Source of the DNA: Dasypus novemcinctus
Lineage: Eukaryota > Chordata > Mammalia > Cingulata > Dasypodidae
Assembly: GCF_030445035.2 (NCBI RefSeq)
Contig: NC_080677.1
Coordinates: 158,225,169 to 158,289,168, forward strand
Length of the DNA: 64,000 nt
Direction of reading: 5' to 3'
This document shows positions 37,513 to 48,992 of this stretch, piece after piece; position 1 is the first letter of the stretch, and each line of letters begins with the position of its first letter. A model generated the notes under the pieces. That model was not told the origin of the DNA, did no database searches, and saw nothing but the letters and a program-made list of their open reading frames with translations. Made by a program: the position numbers and the translations under genes.

Positions 37513-38010
37513 AAGAAGCTGTGTTTCAAAAGAGAAATGTAGATTTGTTTTTAGTGTTTGTGATTTCTCCTATATAGAGCCATTTAAATATTCATTTCAC
37601 TTCCCTTGTGCCTGTCTTCTCCTTCTCCTTGATAGTAGTGCAATTAGACTTTCATGCCAGTTACTTCTCCATCCTTATCCCTTCCCTCATAAAAGAAAGG
37701 CAATATGGTGCTAAAATATGAAAATCCTGCTACTTTGGAGTTTTGGGGGAGGGGATGTGGGGTGTTGTACTAGGGTTTAAGTTGGGAGAAATATGTGGAT
37801 GTATTTATATCACTGAGAAGAATCACTATAAAACATAAGACAGAAGTCTTATAAAAAAAAGATCTTTTGACTTGATGTACAATAAATCATACAATGATCT
37901 TGTTTCTCTTTTTCTTTCTGGCTTCATGGAGGTCAGAGCCAAACTTATGGCTCCAATTTGTTATGTGGTGCTTCGTGGTTTTTGTGGTCTGTATAATAGC
38001 CTCCTGGCTT
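37513..38010. other. Intronic DNA, nothing recognised
   Basis: Ordinary sequence without a credible frame or repeat. Confidence 0.4.
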
Positions 38011-38340
38011 CATCTTTTTTTTTTTTTTAACTTATTTTGAAATATTCCTACCCACCCCCAATACCCATATCTACCAATTTTAACATTTTTCCACCTTTCT
38101 TTGCTTATGATTTTGTCTGTCTGCTTGCTTGTCTGCCTGTTAGTACATTTTCTGAATATTTGAGTGTAGGTTATATATATCACAGTCCTTGAACATGTAA
38201 TATTACCATGCACATTTCCTAGGAACACCTCTGAATCTACCTCTGAATCTACCTAAAGTAAGTTATCAAGTTCAAGAAATTTAACACATATATAAGGCTT
38301 ATAGTCTATATTCCAATTTTTTCATATGTCCCAATAATTT
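38011..38340 (-). mobile_element. Old L1 3' UTR-like segment
   Basis: The block starts with T12 and carries L1-type wording (CCAATTTTAACATTTTTCCA). A 12-bp tandem duplication CTGAATCTACCT is at 38231-38254. Confidence 0.45.
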
Positions 38341-39440
38341 TTTTTTACACTTTTTTATTAATGTTATAGATCACAAAGAACGTTTCATTAAAAAACATAA
38401 AAACATAAGAGGGGAAGCGGACTTGGCCCAGTGGTTAGGGCATCCGTCTACCACATGGGAGGTCCATGGTTCAAACCCTGGGCCTCCTTGACCCGTGTGG
38501 AGCTGGCCCATATGCAGTGCTGATGCACGCAAGGAGTGCTATGCCACACAGGGGTGTCCCCTGCGTAGGGGAGCCCCATGTGCAAGGAGTGTGCCCTGTA
38601 AGGAGAGCTGCCCAGCGCAAAAGAAAGCACAGCCTGCCCAGGAATGGTACCGCACACATGGAGAGCTGACACAGCAAGATGACACAACAAAAAGAAACAC
38701 AGATTCCTGTGCCGCTGACGACAACAGAAGCAGACAAAGAAGAAGACGCAGCAAATAGACACAGAGAACAGGGGTAGGGGGAGAAATAAAAATAAATCTT
38801 AAAAAAGTTCAAGTATCAACTTCTCATTTAAAAAAAACAAAACATAAGAGGTTCCCATATACCCCATTCCCCATCCTTGCACCCCATCATTTTTGTAAAT
38901 TGTGTTTTTTTGAAGATATATACATCACAAAAAAACTGTTACACTAAAAATATGAGGTTCCTGTATACCCCCCATCCCCACCCCACTCCTCCTACACCAA
39001 AAACCTCCCTCATCTTTGCAGCACACTCATTGCACTCGGTGAACACATTTTGGAGCACTGCTGCACTACACGGATCATAGTTTACCCTGTAGTTCGCACT
39101 CTCCCCCAGTACATTCACTGGGTTATGGCAGGATATATAAAGTACAGCATTTGACTCTGCAGTATCATTAAAGACAACTCAAAATCCCAAAAATGCCCCC
39201 ACATCACATCTCTTCTACCTTCTCCCTGCCCTCAGCAACTACCGTGGCCACTTTCTCCACCTCGATGCTAAAATTTCTTCTATTACTCGTCACAGTAGCT
39301 TTATAGTAGAATATCAGTAAGTCCACTCTAGTCCATATTTTATTCCTCCATACTGTGGACCCTGGGATGGTGATGTCCTCTCCACCTCTAGATCAAGAGG
39401 GAGCTTAGATTCCTCATGGATGATGGATTCATTTCACATT
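38341..39440 (-). mobile_element. L1 3' UTR copies split by a SINE
   Basis: L1 tail sequence (ACATAAGAGGTTCCCATATACC) is at 38341-38412 and 38841 onward. A second start at about 38905 (TGTTACACTAAAAATATGAGG) suggests two overlapping insertions. SINE at 38413-38840. Confidence 0.65.
38413..38840 (+). mobile_element. Young DAS-type SINE
   Basis: GGAAGCGGACTTGGCCCAGTG and GGTTCAAACCC keep both promoter boxes. AACATAAGAGG flanks it at 38402 and 38841. Confidence 0.95.
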
Positions 39441-39462
39441 ATTTTAAGAGCATTCTCAAGGG

Positions 39463-39900
39463 TAACTGATATACCTCAAGTGATTGGGCTCCCATGTATG
39501 ATATAGGCGGTCCAGGGTTCGATTTCTGGGGCCTCCTGGTGAAGGCAAGCTGGCCTGTGTGGCGAGCTAGCCCATGTGGAGTGCTGGCCCAACCTGGCAT
39601 GCTGACCTGCACGAGAGTGCTGGCCTATGCAGAGAGCTGGCACAGCAAGATGATGGAACAAAAAAGAGACACAGAGGAGAGACAATAAAAGACGCAGCAG
39701 ACCAGGGAGCTGAGGTGGCACGGGAGATTGAGCTCCTCTCTCCCACTCTGGAAGGTCCCAGGATCAGTTCCTGGTGCCCCCTGAAGAGAAGACAAGCAGA
39801 CACAGAAGAAAACATAGCAAACGGACACAGAAAGCAGACAGCGAGTGCAAAACAATGAGGTGGGGGTGGGGTGGGAGAAATATCTTAAAAAAAACAAAAC
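39463..39900 (+). mobile_element. Older DAS-related SINE (two heads)
   Basis: Heads near 39470 and 39706 (GAGCTGAGGTGGCACGGGAG) precede an A-rich tail ending at about 39900. Confidence 0.82.
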
Positions 39901-39981
39901 AAACCTTTGGCTTAAAAAAAAAAAAAGCTCCTCAAGTGGTGGTGATGTTCATCTGTGGTTGGGAATCACTATTTCAGTGCC

Positions 39982-40195
39982 AGGAGTGGGTGAACCTTTT
40001 TTGTAAAGGGCCATGTAGTAAATATTTTAGACTTTGCAGGCTATATGATCTGACATAATGTCTCAACTTTGCCATTTTAGCAAGAAACCATAGATAGTAT
40101 ATAAACAAATGATGTGGCTGTCTTCCAAGATAACTATTTACAAAAATAGAGGGGCAGTATCTGCTTGGAGGATATTGTTGGTTGACCCTTGTTCT
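39982..40195 (+). mobile_element. Old DNA transposon (hAT type)
   Basis: GTGAACCTTTTTTGTAAAGGG, then CATGTAGTAAATATTTTAGAC..., then TTTACAAAAATAG is the order of a familiar mammalian-wide hAT nonautonomous element. Confidence 0.6.
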
Positions 40196-40199
40196 AGTG

Positions 40200-41720
40200 C
40201 TTGATCCTTTAAAATTTGTTTCACTGATAATTTATTATGAAAATTTCCAAGCATAAAAAATCCAAACACTACAGTAAACATCCAGATACCCACCACTTAG
40301 ATAATATCATTAGCACTTTGCTGTATTTGTGGAGCATGTCCCTTTAGTCACTATGCTGTAACACCTCTGGGTGGCTGCTAATGGGCCAAAACTGTATTTG
40401 AGCTAACATATTGAAATGAAGGGCTTTCTTTTTTAATGCTATTCCTCTAATTTGCTGTTTATATTTCTGAGTGATTTAATTATTTGTTTTGGATTCAGTA
40501 TTTGAAAATTTATTAATGTTTTTCCCTCTTTGGTCTCTGTCTCTTTCATATTTTATCATCTATATGAACATAATTTCCTTTTGTTCATATCTCATATCTT
40601 TTTGAATAGCTATAAGAATAATGGTACTGCTCACGTTTTTATTTGGAATAGCTGTAATTCGAAACATTCAGTTGATTTCAATAAAGTTTGCTAATTGATC
40701 TCTCCCACAGGAATTTTTTTATTAGAATTTGTGGGTTTACGAACAATCATGCATAAAATACAGGATTCATATATATCACCCTATTGTTAACACCTTGCAT
40801 TGGTGTGGCACACTTGCAACAATTGCTGAAAGTGCATTTTTATAATTGTACTATTACTACAGTCCATGGTTAGGATTCATTGTTTATGCTATACAGTTCA
40901 TGGATTTATTTTATTTTTATTTTAGTAACATATACATAACCTTTCATATAAAAGACTAAGAAATTAGGAAAGAAGTAGTTTATGAGATATTGTCACACAG
41001 GTTCTAATTTTTGGGGTGGAAAATGTGATACTGAATCATTAGACTGGAGACAGCCAAGACTTATTTTGTGAGACTGCATTGTAAGTTGGTGCAGCCAAGG
41101 AAATAGGCAGAATCAGTGGTAGGACAAGGTACTTTTTTAGGTATTTATAGAACCTTGGTTTTTTTTTTCCTTCCACAGCAAAAGTACTTTGTTTTTCTCA
41201 AGTCAGTTAATGGTGATGCTGAATGGGAGGGTGTTAACTAACTACCACCCTACCTAGTTGTCTGTAAAAAGATGCTTAATATAGTTTAGGTAATTTCCTA
41301 GCACATTTATTTGAATATGAATTGCAAATGGAAATTAGTAACTTCAGTGAGGAATAACTTTGAAAAGTGTTAATTTTTTTTTTATCTTTAAATTCTGTAT
41401 CTTTAAATTTTTTGTGTCTTCTATTTATAGAACCTCTATATATATAGTGTAAATTGTTTCATAAATCAAAAATATTCTCAGCTATCCTGAGAAAGTCAGC
41501 CTTTCACTCTCTTCTCTCTTCCCTACCAGTAAATTAAAATTCACGTGGTACACAAATTGGTTAATAATAACCTGGAGTGGTTCATCTTAGAGTAAATTAT
41601 ACACTTTAGTAGTTTCCTTCTGCCACATTAGAACTATGTTTTGTTCCCTCTTAGGATTATATAGAGAGCTAGTGTGGCCTAGTAGATAGACCAAGGCCTT
41701 TGGAGATGTAGCCACTCTGT
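40200..41720. other. Intronic DNA with L1 3' UTR-like parts
   Basis: Bases 40205-40330 and 40700-40940 resemble old L1 3' UTRs. The remainder is AT-rich and unassigned; no credible exon. Confidence 0.4.
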
Positions 41721-41845
41721 TCCTTCCTTTCTGAAAATCCTTCAGTGGCTCCCTGTTAGTCTAAGGGTGAAATCCAAAGTTTTCAACATGGCTCTTAAGG
41801 GCCTGTAGGATTTTTTAGCTTTTATCTGTTCTACATTCCCCCATT
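41720..41845 (+). mobile_element. L2 LINE fragment
   Basis: AATCCTTCAGTGGCTCCCTG, TCTAAGGGTGAAATCCAAAG and TCTTAAGGGCCTG match L2 in order. Confidence 0.7.
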
Positions 41846-42025
41846 GGGCCTGCTGAATAATTTTGGTTGCTTACCTCCAAGCTAACTATTGGGATCCTAT
41901 CTTCTGTTCCTTCCCTCCCCTCCCACTCCTAAAGTTAGTTCTGTTCCAGAACATTAGGTGAAGTAAATTCCCATACCTCAACTGCATATACAAGATTAAA
42001 AGCTGTTCAAAGACCAGTACCAGTA

Positions 42026-42195
42026 GATTAGGGTTCAGAACATGGTTCTAGTCCTAGCTCAGCCATTTACTAGTTAGGGGGATCCTTGGACAAATTAGTA
42101 TCTTTGAGCTTTATTTAGTGCCTTCATCTGTGAAACCAGGATATTTGCCTAGGTAATTGTGTGAAAATGTTTTGAAAGCTAAATAAATGTAGCTA
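42026..42195 (+). mobile_element. MIR
   Basis: CAGAACATGGTTCTAGTCCTAG, then CAGCCATTTACTAGTT, then TTATTTAGTGCCTTCATCTGT is a classic MIR core. Confidence 0.8.
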
Positions 42196-42319
42196 TTTAG
42201 AAGTATTACAATCAAGTGTATATTTGAGGATTTGTAAGAAGGCAGCATTTCTTAATGTTTGAGGAGAAAGATTAAAATTGCCTTGTAGGAAGGGTAAACT
42301 AGACTGGTTTCTTATATAG

Positions 42320-42690
42320 TGTAGCAGTTTGATATTATTGATGAATTCCAAAAAGAAATATTGGATTATGTTTGTAAACTGATCTTTTCCTCTGGGCATA
42401 TTAGATTATATTGGATTCATAGGTTTACTTGATTAAGTAATTATGTAAACCTCTTGTGCCAGTAGGGCACAAGATAAAAGGCATGGCAAAAAACAGAGTT
42501 AAGAGTTTTTGATGTTGGAGTTTTGATGTTGGAGTTTGATGCTGAAGCCTTAACCTGGAGCCTCAGGAAGAGGGGAACCCTGAACCCAGAGAAGCAAAGG
42601 GTATCAGGCCCAGAAGAACAGACAAATTTACAAACATATTCTCTTCTTTCGGAGTTCATAAATAATCTCAAAGTGCCATACCCCAACCTC
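42320..42690. mobile_element. Two ERVL/MaLR-type LTR pieces head to head
   Basis: Bases 42320 to about 42600 match the first half of the LTR at 50895 in + orientation (TGTAGCAGTTTGATATTATT). Bases about 42600-42685 match the same first part inverted (GAGTTCATAAATAATCTCAA). The two 5' ends therefore form an interrupted inverted repeat. Confidence 0.65.
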
Positions 42691-42777
42691 TGAATTCCAA
42701 AAAAACATTATATTTTAAAAACCTTAAATCCTTTCAGTTAGCAGTGCTAAGTACAAAATCATATCACAATCAGTTTA

Positions 42778-43058
42778 TTTAATTAATTATTTTTTTTGGC
42801 TTTGCTAAAGAGTATTTATTTGTGGTAAAAACTCACAGTAACAAGGCCCTAAAGAGTCCAGCTCAAGGCTGCTCTCTCACCATAGTCAGTTGACATGTGT
42901 AGAAGCAAGATGGCGGGCAACATCTGCGAGGGTTCAGTTTTTCTTTCTCTTCAGGCTGGCACAGGGTTTGTTTCTTTCTGGGCTTTCTCAGCTGCTCAGC
43001 TGCAAACTATCAGGTGAATAGCTCATCTCTCTCCCTGTGTCTTCTTGAGTGGGTGTCC
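42778..43058 (-). mobile_element. Polyadenylated retrocopy of an LTR-ended transcript
   Basis: On the - strand it carries the 3' half of the same LTR family (GCCATCTTGCTTC ... ACAAATAAATACTCTTTAGC), then AAAGCC and an A tract. A 13-bp duplication CACAATCAGTTTA flanks it at 42765 and 43059. Long duplication plus A tail point to L1-driven retroposition, not viral integration. Confidence 0.7.
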
Positions 43059-43071
43059 CACAATCAGTTTA

Positions 43072-43850
43072 AAGAAATACAGTTCTCTTGGGGCAAATCC
43101 CATCTGGCTGTAGACTTCTGAAACTTACAAAACAATTTATCTGCTTCCAGTCTACAAAGGGACAGACAATGAATAAACATTTTCATTACCATAAAGAGAA
43201 ATTGGGAGGGCAGCATGAGTCGCTGGTAACCTACAGTTCTGAAAACCTCCAGGGCATACTTCATTAAATTTCAAACTCTGAGAGTCCTTCTGAAGATGAT
43301 GGTTTCTTCTTCCTGGGACTGTCATGGGGACCCACCCTTTCCACAGGCTTGCCCAATGGCCATTTTCTTGGTTCCACCCTCATCAAGCATCTGCATGGTG
43401 ACTGAGCTCCAGATCTCATCCACTAGAATGTTGAGGTGATGGCCACACTTTCCCTGACCTATGGGGAAGAAGTCCACCCTTCTCAGGACACTGGGGTGTT
43501 GGTCTCACTCTCCCAACACTTGGGGATTGCGCTCCACCCTCACTGTAGCCTGGGGCTACAAGACTTTCCCTGAATAGTGGGCTGGGACAGCCACCCTCTT
43601 CAAATGCTGGGGCAAACTCACCCTCTCCATACACATGGGTAGGGTCCTTCTCTTGGCCCAAGGAGATGTATCAATTCCAGACCTCAGCTTCCATGGTTTT
43701 CCTTTTAAACCATTTTCCCTTCCATCTCTCGCCTCCATGTGGCAGGCATATACTTAGTGATGTGGACTTCCACTCACCAAGACTGACTTGGCCACCGCTA
43801 TTGTTAAATGTCTATCTTGCCAATAGCAGCAAGCTAACTTGGAGCACCTG
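43072..43850. other. Unclassified, possibly retroviral
   Basis: Moderately GC-rich sequence has weak open frames on the - strand (43064-43264, 43416-43738). It borders an ERVL-type remnant and may belong to the same provirus. Confidence 0.3.
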
Positions 43851-45010
43851 ATAGAACACCATTCTTCTGGTGGGAATAGCTACACATCTGGTGGCAGGTT
43901 GCTTATATTGGACTGCTTCCATAATGGAAATGATAGCATTTTGTTCTTACTGGAATAGCTACTTACTCTGGGTATGGTTTTGTCTTCCCTGGTTGATTTG
44001 CTTCTGCCATAATAATGACTTTCAGAATCGCCTTATTTATGTCATGCTATTCCATACCCTATTGTTTTTTTTTTTCCAACTGAAAATTGTTTTTAAATGT
44101 ATTTTTTACTTTTTGAGGTACCCGGGACTGGGGATTGAACCTGGGACCTTGTATGCAGGAAGGTAGCTCCCTTACTCCATTGCTTTTGACAAGGGAATTT
44201 ATAGAAGGTGAAATGTGGCAGTGGACTTGTGCTCTTGGAATATCTAGTCTTACCCTGTTCCCCATTACCCCGAGGCTACAGAACTGATAGAACAGTGGAA
44301 CAGCTTTTGAAGACTCAATTACTGCCATCAGTAGGGTAGCTTCTCTCTGCAAGGCTAGAGTAATGTTCTCTAGACTGTTGTCATTTCCCTGAATCAGCAA
44401 CCAATCAATGTGTGGTGATGTTTTTCTTGTGGCTAGGAGTCATAAGTCAGGGAATCAAAGAGATGGAAATTGAGTGCCTTCTATCACAGTTACCCTGAAT
44501 GATCCACTAGCAATTTTTTTGCTTCCTTTTTTCATAACTCGGGACTATGCTAGTTTAGAGTTTTTAGTTCCAAAGAGATGAATGCTTTTACTGGGGAACA
44601 CAGCACTGAGCAGGCGAAGAAGGGGATAACTGCATTGGTTAGGGTATTGATCTGACTCTCAAGTGGAAATTAGGTTGCCTGCTACACAATGGGATTAAAG
44701 AGAGTATGTCTGGATTGCAGGAGAGCCTGTGGAGTGCCTTTTAGCACTTCCATGTACTGTGATAAAAGCTATGGAAAATGAAAACCATCCGATAAGGCAG
44801 GGCTGCTATTGGCAGAGAAGGTTTCAATTACCCTACAAGCCAGGGAACAATGGCCAGCTGAGGTGCTTGCTGAGGGCAAAGGAACATGTAGATGATAGTC
44901 GGAGAAAAAATTTTATAAACACCAGCTATGACTGCATAACCAGGTATAGAAGGAAGTCTCAACTAGTTAGGAATATTTCGTCTGTATCTTAATATTTGTG
45001 TATATATTAA
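43850..45010 (+). mobile_element. ERVL-type endogenous retrovirus internal remnant
   Basis: The nucleotide order matches the 3' part of an ERVL pol region. An integrase-end-like part (about 43890-44420) is followed by a dUTPase-like part (about 44440-44960). All frames carry stops and shifts. The only ORF of any length, 44729-44992, covers a fragment of the dUTPase-like part. A SINE monomer interrupts it. ERVLs typically carry dUTPase after integrase. It is inactive. Confidence 0.65.
44066..44187 (-). mobile_element. tRNA-like monomer SINE
   Basis: T-rich tail, then GAGGTACCCGGGACTGGGGA and TTGAACCTGGGACCTTGTAT. Confidence 0.75.
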
Positions 45011-45279
45011 CCAATTCATTTTCTTCCTCCCTATCTTCCCCCGCTCTGCCATTGCCCGATTTTTTTGTATCTAGCATAAGATGTGTTAATAGTGGTTAAC
45101 CTTATATTTCAGTATTTATGTCACAGGACATCAGAGGGGGAAGTGTGAATCAGCTAGTTAGAAAAGGAATGAACATTACCCAAAGAGATACAAAATAGAC
45201 TTTGTATTCTGTTTTGGGGATTTATCTTGTTTTTGCTACATATCGTCTAATTGCTTATGCACTCTTTCTTAAAAAGGTG
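45011..45279. other. Intronic DNA
   Basis: Nothing recognised. Confidence 0.4.
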
Positions 45280-46805
45280 GTATATATTTTTTCCATTAGA
45301 GAAGTAAGTTTGCAGAAAAATGAAGAAAATAATAAGAGTTCCTGTATACTCCCCGCATACATGCAGTTTTCCCTATTATGAGTATGTTACATTAATATGG
45401 TACCTTTTTACAATTCATGAAAGAATATTATTATAATTGTACTATTAAGTATAGTCCTTAGTTTACATTAGTGTTCACGCTTTGTATTGGATAGTCCTGT
45501 GGTGGTTTTTATTTTTCAATTTTTGTTCTAGCAACATATATACCTCCTATAATTTCCCCTTTTAACCACATTCAAATATATAATTCAGTGCTGTTATTTA
45601 ATTTTACAATGTTATGCTACCATCAGCACCATCGATCCAAAACTTTTCCATCAATCCAAATAGGAATTTTGTAGAAATTAAGCATTACTCCCCATTCCTT
45701 ACTCCCATTCTGGCCCCTGATGACCTTTATTCTAGTTTCTGACTATGCGTTTGCTTATCCTAATTATTTCATATCAGTAAGAGCATACAGTTTTGTCCAT
45801 TTGTAATTTTGACTTTTTTCATTCAACATGATGTCTTCAAGATTCATCCATGTTGTCACATGTATCAGAAGTTCATTCATTTTTATGGCTGGATAATATT
45901 CCGTTATATGTATTTATAACATTTTGCTTTTCCTTTCATTGGCTGATACTTGGGTTGCTTCCATCTTTTAGCAATTGTGACTAATGCTGCTGTGAACATT
46001 GGTGTGCATATATCTGTTCCTTGCTTTCAATTCTTCTGGATGTATACCTAGTAGCAGGATTGCTGTATCATATGGCAGTTCTATACTTAGTTTCCTGAGG
46101 AACCGACAAACTGTCTTCCACAGCGGCTGCACCATTTCACATTTCCAGCAGTAATGAATGAGTGTTCTATTTTTCCACATCCTCTCCAACACTTGAAAAA
46201 AAAATTTTTTTAATAGCCCTCTAGTGGGTATAAAATGGTATGGCATTGTGCTTTTGATTTGCATTTCTCTCATGGCTGATGATGTTGAACATTTTTTTTT
46301 TTTTTAATTGGATTTTCTTTTTGTTTTGAGCTATGGGATTTCTTTATATAATCTAGAATTAATCTTTTAACAGACATGTGGTTTCCAATGTTTTCTCCCA
46401 TTGAGCAGGTTGTCTTTTTCTTTAAGCAATTAGTTGCTTTATTTTCATACTAGCAAAATTTTAAAAATTAATAATACACAGTGTTAGCTAGGATGTGGGG
46501 CTCTTACAAGGAGACTGTAACTTAGAACAATCTTTTGGAGGACAATCTGGCAGAATTCTTTCCATTTCACTTCAAATTTCACAACAGAAAAGGAAAAAGG
46601 ATCTTCCTAGGTCCTGGAAGTGAGTAGATTGTCTTTTTATTTTCATGATAAAGTCCTTTGATGTACAGAATTTTAAAAATTTGAGCTCCCATTTGTGGTT
46701 TTTTTTTTTCCTTTTGTTGCTTGTATTTTGAGTGTAAAGTCTAAGTAACCATTTCTTCACCCAAGGTCCTGAAGTTGCTTCTCTAGGTTTTCTTCAAGAA
46801 GTTTT

Positions 46806-47265
46806 TAGTTCTTTTTTTTTTTTTTGTCTTTATTTTTTTAGTGTTACATTAAAAAAATATGAGGTCCCCTTATACCCCCCACCCCCCTATAGTTCTTTAA
46901 AAATTTTTTAAAAATGAATCATTTTTTTGATATTATATTAATAAAGCTTATAATTCATCCAAAGTTACAGTCGGTGGTATTTGATATAATCACATAGTTG
47001 CGCATCTCTCACTTCAAACATTATTACAGCATTTTCATTATTTTGATGATAATAATAAACAAAAACCAGACAAAATTCTTCGCCTCAATCTCTGTTTCCT
47101 CTTTATACGTAGCTGCTATTTCTGGCTATTCTTGCACAATTATTTATTAAGTAGTTTTATTGAGATATATTCACATACCATAAAATCTATCCAAAGTGTA
47201 TAATCAATGGCTTTTAGTATAATCACAGTGTTGTGCATTCATCAAGTTGTGACTCTTATATTTAG
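46806..47265 (-). mobile_element. Second L1 3' UTR inserted in the first
   Basis: A T-rich start followed by ATATGAGGTCCCCTTATACCC marks a new L1 tail. Bases 46930-47250 resemble old L1 3' UTR text (ATTCATCCAAAGTTACAGTC). Boundaries are uncertain. Confidence 0.5.
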
Positions 47266-47319
47266 GTCTTTGATCCATTTTGAGATGATTTTTTTTGTGT
47301 ATGGCATGAGGTAGGGATC

Positions 47320-48992
47320 TGTTTTAGTTTGCTAAAGGTTGTCAGTGCAAAATACCAGAAATGGGTTGGCTTTTATAATGAAATTTATTAGGGTAAGGGC
47401 TTACAGTTTCAAGGCTGTGAAAATGTCCCACTCAAGGTATCATCCAGGTTAGCTGCTTGATGGCAAGGCAAAATGGTGGCCAGTTTCTGCCTTCTCCAGA
47501 CTCCCTTTCTCACCAGCTTCAGCTGTGGGCAGTCAGGCATATGGTTCATTTCTCTTTGGGCGTGGTCTTTTCAGCCTCAGGCTGCTCCACTGATTTGAGC
47601 CTCTGGTCTTTCCTGGTTTCTCTGACTCTGCAGCTGCAGGTGATCCTGGAGTCCTCTCCCATGGGGGTAAAAATGGCATTGCTGGTCTCTCCTTAGTTTA
47701 CATAAGACTCCAGCGAGAGTATTAAAACCCACCCTGAGCCCTGCATTCTAATCAAAGGCACATCCCTCTAAAGCAGTCTAATAAACAGTGATCTATGGAA
47801 CCTAGAGTGCCTACAACTGAAAGCAGGAGGATTGCATCCAATATCCATATGGAATCTAAACCCCCTCTTGACATAGATGTGGAATGGACACAACCAAGCC
47901 AAGATCCACAGGAAGGAGGAATACAGCAAATGGAAGGAGCCTTTCCAGTGTACACACCATGGAAGGGGACTTCCACATGGGCGAGGAGACCACGTCTTGA
48001 AGCCCATGAAGGACAGTCTGGGCCTGTAGGACCTCAAGCACCCAGAGGGGCTCACCGGCCCAGCGCTGCTGGTGGACTACAAGGAGGATGCTACAGCTGA
48101 CTTCATCCTACTCTATCCGGGGAAGATGCAGCAGCTGGAGGACAGGCTTGCTGAAAAACAACTTTCTACATTGCTAAAAAAGACAAACATGAGGTGACCA
48201 AACCCAAGGGCTAACTCAAGAGTTTCCCAGGACTTTGAGCCCATCAGGACTGGCCAGGGGGCTGTGAAAGGCTGGGCACTACACCCCTTGGGCCAGAGCT
48301 ACTTTGAATGTCCTAGAGCCTCCACCCAGGGGTCTGTGCTTTGTTCAGTCAGCACTGGCTGGGATCCATGAAAGGAACTGTCACAAAGAGGGGACAAATG
48401 TCCTGTCCTTTGAACTTCCCTCCTTATTAGGAGGATGACTCCTAATAACATCTACCAGGTGCAGGGGTAAAAAGCAAGCACAGTGCTATGGGAGAACCAA
48501 GAAAGCAGAGATGGCTTCCAGGTAACAGGGGCAGTTTTGGAGTTAAGGGACAGAATGTCAATGGATGGACATGGGAAGAGCCAACTTGAAGAAGCCTGGA
48601 AAAAAGAGCAGCCCAGACCTTGGATTGTCTGGGACATATTTCAGAATGGCCCATGAAGTTCCTCCCTGTCTAGAGCAATGTGGTTTGTTTGGGCCCCAGG
48701 GAAGTAAATATTCTTGAGTATGCATCTCAAATAAGCATTTATGTGTTTATTAATACAAAGAACCACGCTTTGCTGGACTATGTCCACTCTAAACAGTACA
48801 TGAATGCATAACTATGTCTCATACATGAAATAAATAAAAATTAAAACTTAAATAACTAAAAAAAAAAAGGTCTATTCAAAAGGTCCCTTAATTAAATCTA
48901 ACCAATAGGTCCCACATAAGGTGGTTTATAGACACAGGAATGGGTTTGCTTTAAGAACAGAATTTTCTGGAGTCTACAAAAGACTCAGCTCA
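47320..48992 (-). mobile_element. MaLR-type LTR split by a retrocopy
   Basis: LTR sequence is at 47320-47790 and 48869-48992, inverse to the LTR at 32188. It starts TGTTTTAGTTTGCTAAAGG and ends AGACTCAGCTCA. The five-base duplication GGATC (47315) / GGATA (48993) agrees at four positions. Confidence 0.75.
47796..48868 (+). pseudogene. Chimeric retrocopy: L1 3' UTR piece fused to an unidentified mRNA
   Basis: Bases 47796-47930 match an internal part of the shared L1 3' UTR in + orientation (GGAACCTAGAGTGCCTACAA ... ACACAACCAAGCCAAGATCC). The match stops at about 47930. From there to 48868 the sequence is non-repetitive and ends with CATGAAATAAATAAA (poly(A) signals) and an A11 run at 48857. 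Near 48030-48180 one frame gives LKHPEGLTGPALLVDYKED, then LLYPGKMQQLEDRLAEKQLS, a protein-like stretch with stops on both sides. I do not recognise the parent gene. It is inside a decayed LTR and not functional. Confidence 0.6.
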
